A stretch of DNA of 64,000 nucleotides from DATARH01 sp036268425. GTDB lineage: Bacteria > Pseudomonadota > Alphaproteobacteria > ATCC43930 > CGMCC-115725. A program made the position numbers and the translations under genes. Below, in pieces: positions 61,285-64,000 of the stretch. Every line of letters begins with the position of its first letter. The first letter of the stretch is position 1. The notes beneath the pieces were generated by a model. The model ran no database searches. It was given only the letters and a program-made list of their open reading frames with translations, and was not told the DNA's origin. The stretch is from the NCBI GenBank assembly GCA_036268425.1, contig DATAUE010000116.1, positions 1 to 64,000 on the forward strand, written 5' to 3'.

Positions 61285-63104
61285 GCCGCGATGCCGCCGA
61301 GATAAGCCTCTTGCACAAGGCTGTTGGCCTGGATTTCGGCCGGCGTACCCTCGGCGAGCAGCGCACCCTCGTGCAGGACGGTGATCCGCTCGGCAAGTTC
61401 AAAGATCGCATCCATGTCATGGTCGATCACGACCAGGGTGCGGCCGCGCCGCAAATTTTTCAGTAGCTGCACGGTCTCGGTGCGTTCGCGCGGGCTCATG
61501 CCGGCGAGCGGCTCGTCGAGCAGCAGCAGCGACGGCGAGGCAGCCAAGGCCAGCGCGATTTCCAGGCGCCGCTTTTCGCCGTAGGCCAGTTCGGCGACCG
61601 GCACATCGGCGCGCGCCGTCAGGCCGACCAGGGCGAGTGTGCTGTCGACCTGGGTGGCAAGGCCGGGCACCCGGTCGATACGCCGCAGCAGATCGAGCGC
61701 GAAGGTGCCGCGTCGCTCGGCCAAGGCGGCGATGACGACGTTTTCCCGCAGGGTCAGTCGGGCGAAAAGCTGGTTGACCTGATAGCTCTTGGTCAGTCCG
61801 AGCTGGCACACTTTGTCGACGCCCTGGCCGGTAATATCGCGCCCGTGAAAAAAGATGTGGCCCGAGGTGGGGGCCATTTCGCAGGTCAGCATCTTGAAGA
61901 AGGTGCTTTTGCCGGCGCCGTTGGGGCCGATGATGCCGCGCAATTCGCCCTGCTCGATTGCCAGGGTGATGTCGCGATTGGCGATGATCCCGCCGAACGA
62001 TTTGGTCAGGCCGCGCACCTCCAGTGCGGGGCCGGCAAACGGCGTTTCCTGGCGGCGGACCGGCCCGATACTGGCGAGGGGGGCCGGGGCCGTGCCGAGC
62101 GCCGGTGCCTCTTCAGGAACGGGTGGGGGCGGCGTGGCGGTCAGGTGCCGGATCAAATCCCTGGCGCCGCCGATCAGCCCATGCCGCAAAAAGCAGACCA
62201 GCAACACGAAGACGATCCCCAGCACCAGCTTCCAGGTGCTGCCAAGCCCTAGCGAGGACTGCAGAAAGTCGCGCAGCGACAGCCACACCGCGGCACCGAC
62301 CAGCGGCCCGAACAGCGTGCCGCTGCCGCCGATCGCGGTTTGCATCACAAGCTGGCCGGATGTGTCGAACGTAAAGGCGTCTGGCGGCATAAAGCCCTGC
62401 AACACCCCGAGCAGCCCGCCGGCGAACCCGGCATAAGCGGCGGCGATCACAAAGGCGGTCAGCTTGTAGAGGCCGACGGTGTGCCCGACGGCGCGGGCGC
62501 GCAACGGGTTGTCGCGGATCGCGCTGAGAATGGCGCCGACCGGCGAGCGCACAATGCGCAAGGCAACGACAAGGCCGATGAAATAACAGGCGGCCAGAAA
62601 CCAGTACATCGACCAGCCGTTGCCGACCTGGTACGACCAACCGAACAGCGCAAATTTCGGTGTCGGCACCCCCGGCAAACCGTTCTCGCCGCCGGTAAAG
62701 GCGGAGAGCGGCGAGAACTCGATAAAGTAGAACATCTCGGCGATCGCGACGGTGATCATCGCGAAATAGATGCCCGTGCGGCGCAGCGCGACAATCCCGA
62801 CGAGAACCCCGGCCACGGTTGCTCCGAGCGTGCCGATCACCAGCGCGGCCAGCACGTTTGTCATCAAATTGTTGGTTAGGAGATAGGCGGCGATAAACCC
62901 GCCGGTGCCGTAAAACGCCGCCTGCCCGAAGGACAGCAGCCCAGTGTAGCCGAACAGAATGTCAAAACCGATGCCAAACAGCCCCCACACCAGGATCTGG
63001 TTGACGGTATTGGGCGCAAACCCGAGCCGCGGCAGCACGAACGGCGCGACGAGAAGGCCGATCGCCGTCAGCAACTCGACCAGAAGGGGGCGGTGACGCA
63101 ACAT
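61281..63104 (-). CDS. Fused branched-chain ABC permease and ATPase (LivM-LivG)
   Basis: This 607-residue protein joins two normally separate subunits. Residues 1-315 are a LivM permease with about nine helices (QILVWGLFGIGFDILFGYTGLLSFG; GSGTLFGPLVGAAVW). A Pro/Ala-rich linker (about 323-350) leads to a LivG ATPase (355-605) with Walker A GPNGAGKST (393-401), LAYGEKRRLE signature (506-515) and Walker B LLLLDEP. Both parts look intact. The gene lies 12 bp after LivH and overlaps LivF, so the importer is encoded by three genes. Fusions of this type occur in other proteobacteria. Confidence 0.93.
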   Translation of the reverse strand: MLRHRPLLVELLTAIGLLVAPFVLPRLGFAPNTVNQILVWGLFGIGFDILFGYTGLLSFGQAAFYGTGGFIAAYLLTNNLMTNVLAALVIGTLGATVAGVLVGIVALRRTGIYFAMITVAIAEMFYFIEFSPLSAFTGGENGLPGVPTPKFALFGWSYQVGNGWSMYWFLAACYFIGLVVALRIVRSPVGAILSAIRDNPLRARAVGHTVGLYKLTAFVIAAAYAGFAGGLLGVLQGFMPPDAFTFDTSGQLVMQTAIGGSGTLFGPLVGAAVWLSLRDFLQSSLGLGSTWKLVLGIVFVLLVCFLRHGLIGGARDLIRHLTATPPPPVPEEAPALGTAPAPLASIGPVRRQETPFAGPALEVRGLTKSFGGIIANRDITLAIEQGELRGIIGPNGAGKSTFFKMLTCEMAPTSGHIFFHGRDITGQGVDKVCQLGLTKSYQVNQLFARLTLRENVVIAALAERRGTFALDLLRRIDRVPGLATQVDSTLALVGLTARADVPVAELAYGEKRRLEIALALAASPSLLLLDEPLAGMSPRERTETVQLLKNLRRGRTLVVIDHDMDAIFELAERITVLHEGALLAEGTPAEIQANSLVQEAYLGGIAA

Positions 63105-63116
63105 CGTCGGCGACGG

Positions 63117-63992
63117 CTATTCGCGGCTTTGCGTGCCGAGTAGGCCTTGCGGCCGCAGCAACAGCACCAGGGTCATCGCGGCGAACAGCATGACCCCGGA
63201 ATAGGCCGGGTTGACCATCGAGGTCAGGCTCAGGATTTCCCCGGAAATCAGCCCGCCGATGATCGCGCCGGGGAATGAGCCGACACCGCCGATCACGACG
63301 ACCACAAACGTCTGCACCAGGATCGCCTCGCCCATATCGGGGGTCAGCGACACGACGGGCGCATTGACGATGCCGGCAAACCCGGCCGCCATCGCCCCGA
63401 CGCCGAACACCAGCATAAACACCCGATAGACATTGATGCCGAGCATGTCGACCATCTCGGAATCCTCGATCCCGGCGCGCACGATCATGCCGAGCCGGGT
63501 GCGGTATAGGACAACGTACAGCCCGGCGAGCGCGGCCGCGGCGATCGCCAGTACGACGATGCGGTAGGTCGGGTAGATCATAAAGCCCATCGGCGTCACG
63601 CCGGCGCCCCATACCGGGGCGGCCACGGTCTTCGACAGGCTGCCAAAACCGTACCGGACAAGTTCGACGATGACGATGGCGAGGCCGAACGTCACCAGAA
63701 GCTGGTCTTCGGCCGGTCGTGCGTAAAAGTGCCGGATGATGACCAGTTCGATGACGATGCCGACAACGACCAGAAACGCCGCGCCGGCGACCATCGCGAT
63801 GACGAACGATCCGGTTGCCTGGAAGGCGACATAGCCGGCATAGCCGCCGAGCATGAACATCGCGCCGTGCGCCAGGTTCAGAACGCCGAGCGTGCCGTAG
63901 ATGATCGTCAGCCCCGAACTGATCAGCGCCAGCAAGGCGCCGGTCGCCAGGCCGTTAAATAGCTGCGAGACAAAATTCGGCCAGGTGATCAT
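63117..63992 (-). CDS. livH: Branched-chain amino acid ABC transporter permease, LivH-type
   Basis: This complete 291-residue permease has about eight helices. The start MITWPNFVSQLFNGLATGALLALISSGLTIIYGTLGVLNLAHG is the LivH hallmark, and DMGEAILVQTFVVVVIGGVGSFPGAIIGGLI near the end is conserved. It is the first gene of the liv operon that is visible. Its start lies eight bases from the window's right edge, so an upstream binding-protein gene could lie outside. Confidence 0.93.
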   Translation of the reverse strand: MITWPNFVSQLFNGLATGALLALISSGLTIIYGTLGVLNLAHGAMFMLGGYAGYVAFQATGSFVIAMVAGAAFLVVVGIVIELVIIRHFYARPAEDQLLVTFGLAIVIVELVRYGFGSLSKTVAAPVWGAGVTPMGFMIYPTYRIVVLAIAAAALAGLYVVLYRTRLGMIVRAGIEDSEMVDMLGINVYRVFMLVFGVGAMAAGFAGIVNAPVVSLTPDMGEAILVQTFVVVVIGGVGSFPGAIIGGLISGEILSLTSMVNPAYSGVMLFAAMTLVLLLRPQGLLGTQSRE

Positions 63993-64000
63993 CGAGCGAG

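Overview
The window is 64 kb of GC-rich, densely coded chromosomal DNA. Gene content points to an alphaproteobacterium, probably of the Rhodospirillales/Hyphomicrobiales type: a DUF2852 protein, a DUF4743-NUDIX protein, spermidine/putrescine-type and branched-chain amino acid ABC operons, many small-molecule dehydrogenases, and intergenic palindromes of the kind common in that class. The species cannot be named from sequence alone. I see no rRNA, no CRISPR array, no transposase and no prophage. The only RNA gene I find is a tRNA-Asn near the left end.

Layout. 0.2-1.5 kb: a cysteine-rich HhH-GPD/endonuclease III-like protein, then a tRNA-Asn and its terminator. 1.7-3.8 kb: a Gfo/Idh/MocA oxidoreductase and a 2-hydroxyacid dehydrogenase. 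3.9-5.6 kb: an island of visibly lower GC with four small orphan genes and copies of a palindromic repeat that contains the stop codons of two of them. 6.2-12.6 kb: a peptide-type solute-binding protein, a NUDIX hydrolase, an ACT-domain protein, an NHL propeller protein, and a sugar-acid type pair (2-hydroxyacid dehydrogenase plus enolase-superfamily enzyme). 12.7-14.3 kb: a type III polyketide synthase coupled to an ICMT-like methyltransferase. 14.4-15.2 kb: a yybP-ykoY-type manganese riboswitch before a GDT1/TMEM165 transporter gene. 15.7-18.7 kb: a split TPP decarboxylase with a GMC oxidoreductase. 18.7-27 kb: a TetR regulator, a DUF2852 protein, two alpha/beta hydrolases, a nitroreductase, an AI-2E family permease, a very small peptide gene with an ideal ribosome binding site, gshB and a class III aminotransferase.

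27-48.8 kb: a lipoprotein, a complete potFGHI-like polyamine ABC operon, a His/Met-rich exported protein, a second peptide-type binding protein, a methyltransferase, a luciferase-like monooxygenase, glyoxalase II, a VOC protein, an MBL hydrolase, a His/Pro-rich lipoprotein, an operon of TauD-like dioxygenase plus two aminotransferases, a thioesterase, a TerC-like protein, an MFS transporter, a GFA protein, and a CnbZ-like deaminase divergent from a TPP enzyme. 49-60.5 kb: a type I secretion locus comprising an atypical OmpR-type regulator, an HlyB-like ABC exporter, an HlyD-like adaptor, a Sel1-repeat protein and a Gly/Thr/Ser-rich RTX-like secreted protein, followed by three methyltransferase-like genes. 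60.5-64 kb: a liv operon whose permease (LivM) and ATPase (LivG) are fused.

The most unusual parts are the palindrome-punctuated small-gene island (3.9-5.6 kb), the free-standing 23-residue peptide gene (23.34-23.41 kb), and the type I secretion locus with its Sel1 partner and non-canonical substrate. Two unrelated low-complexity envelope proteins also share the same C-terminal tail, GPRPSGH.
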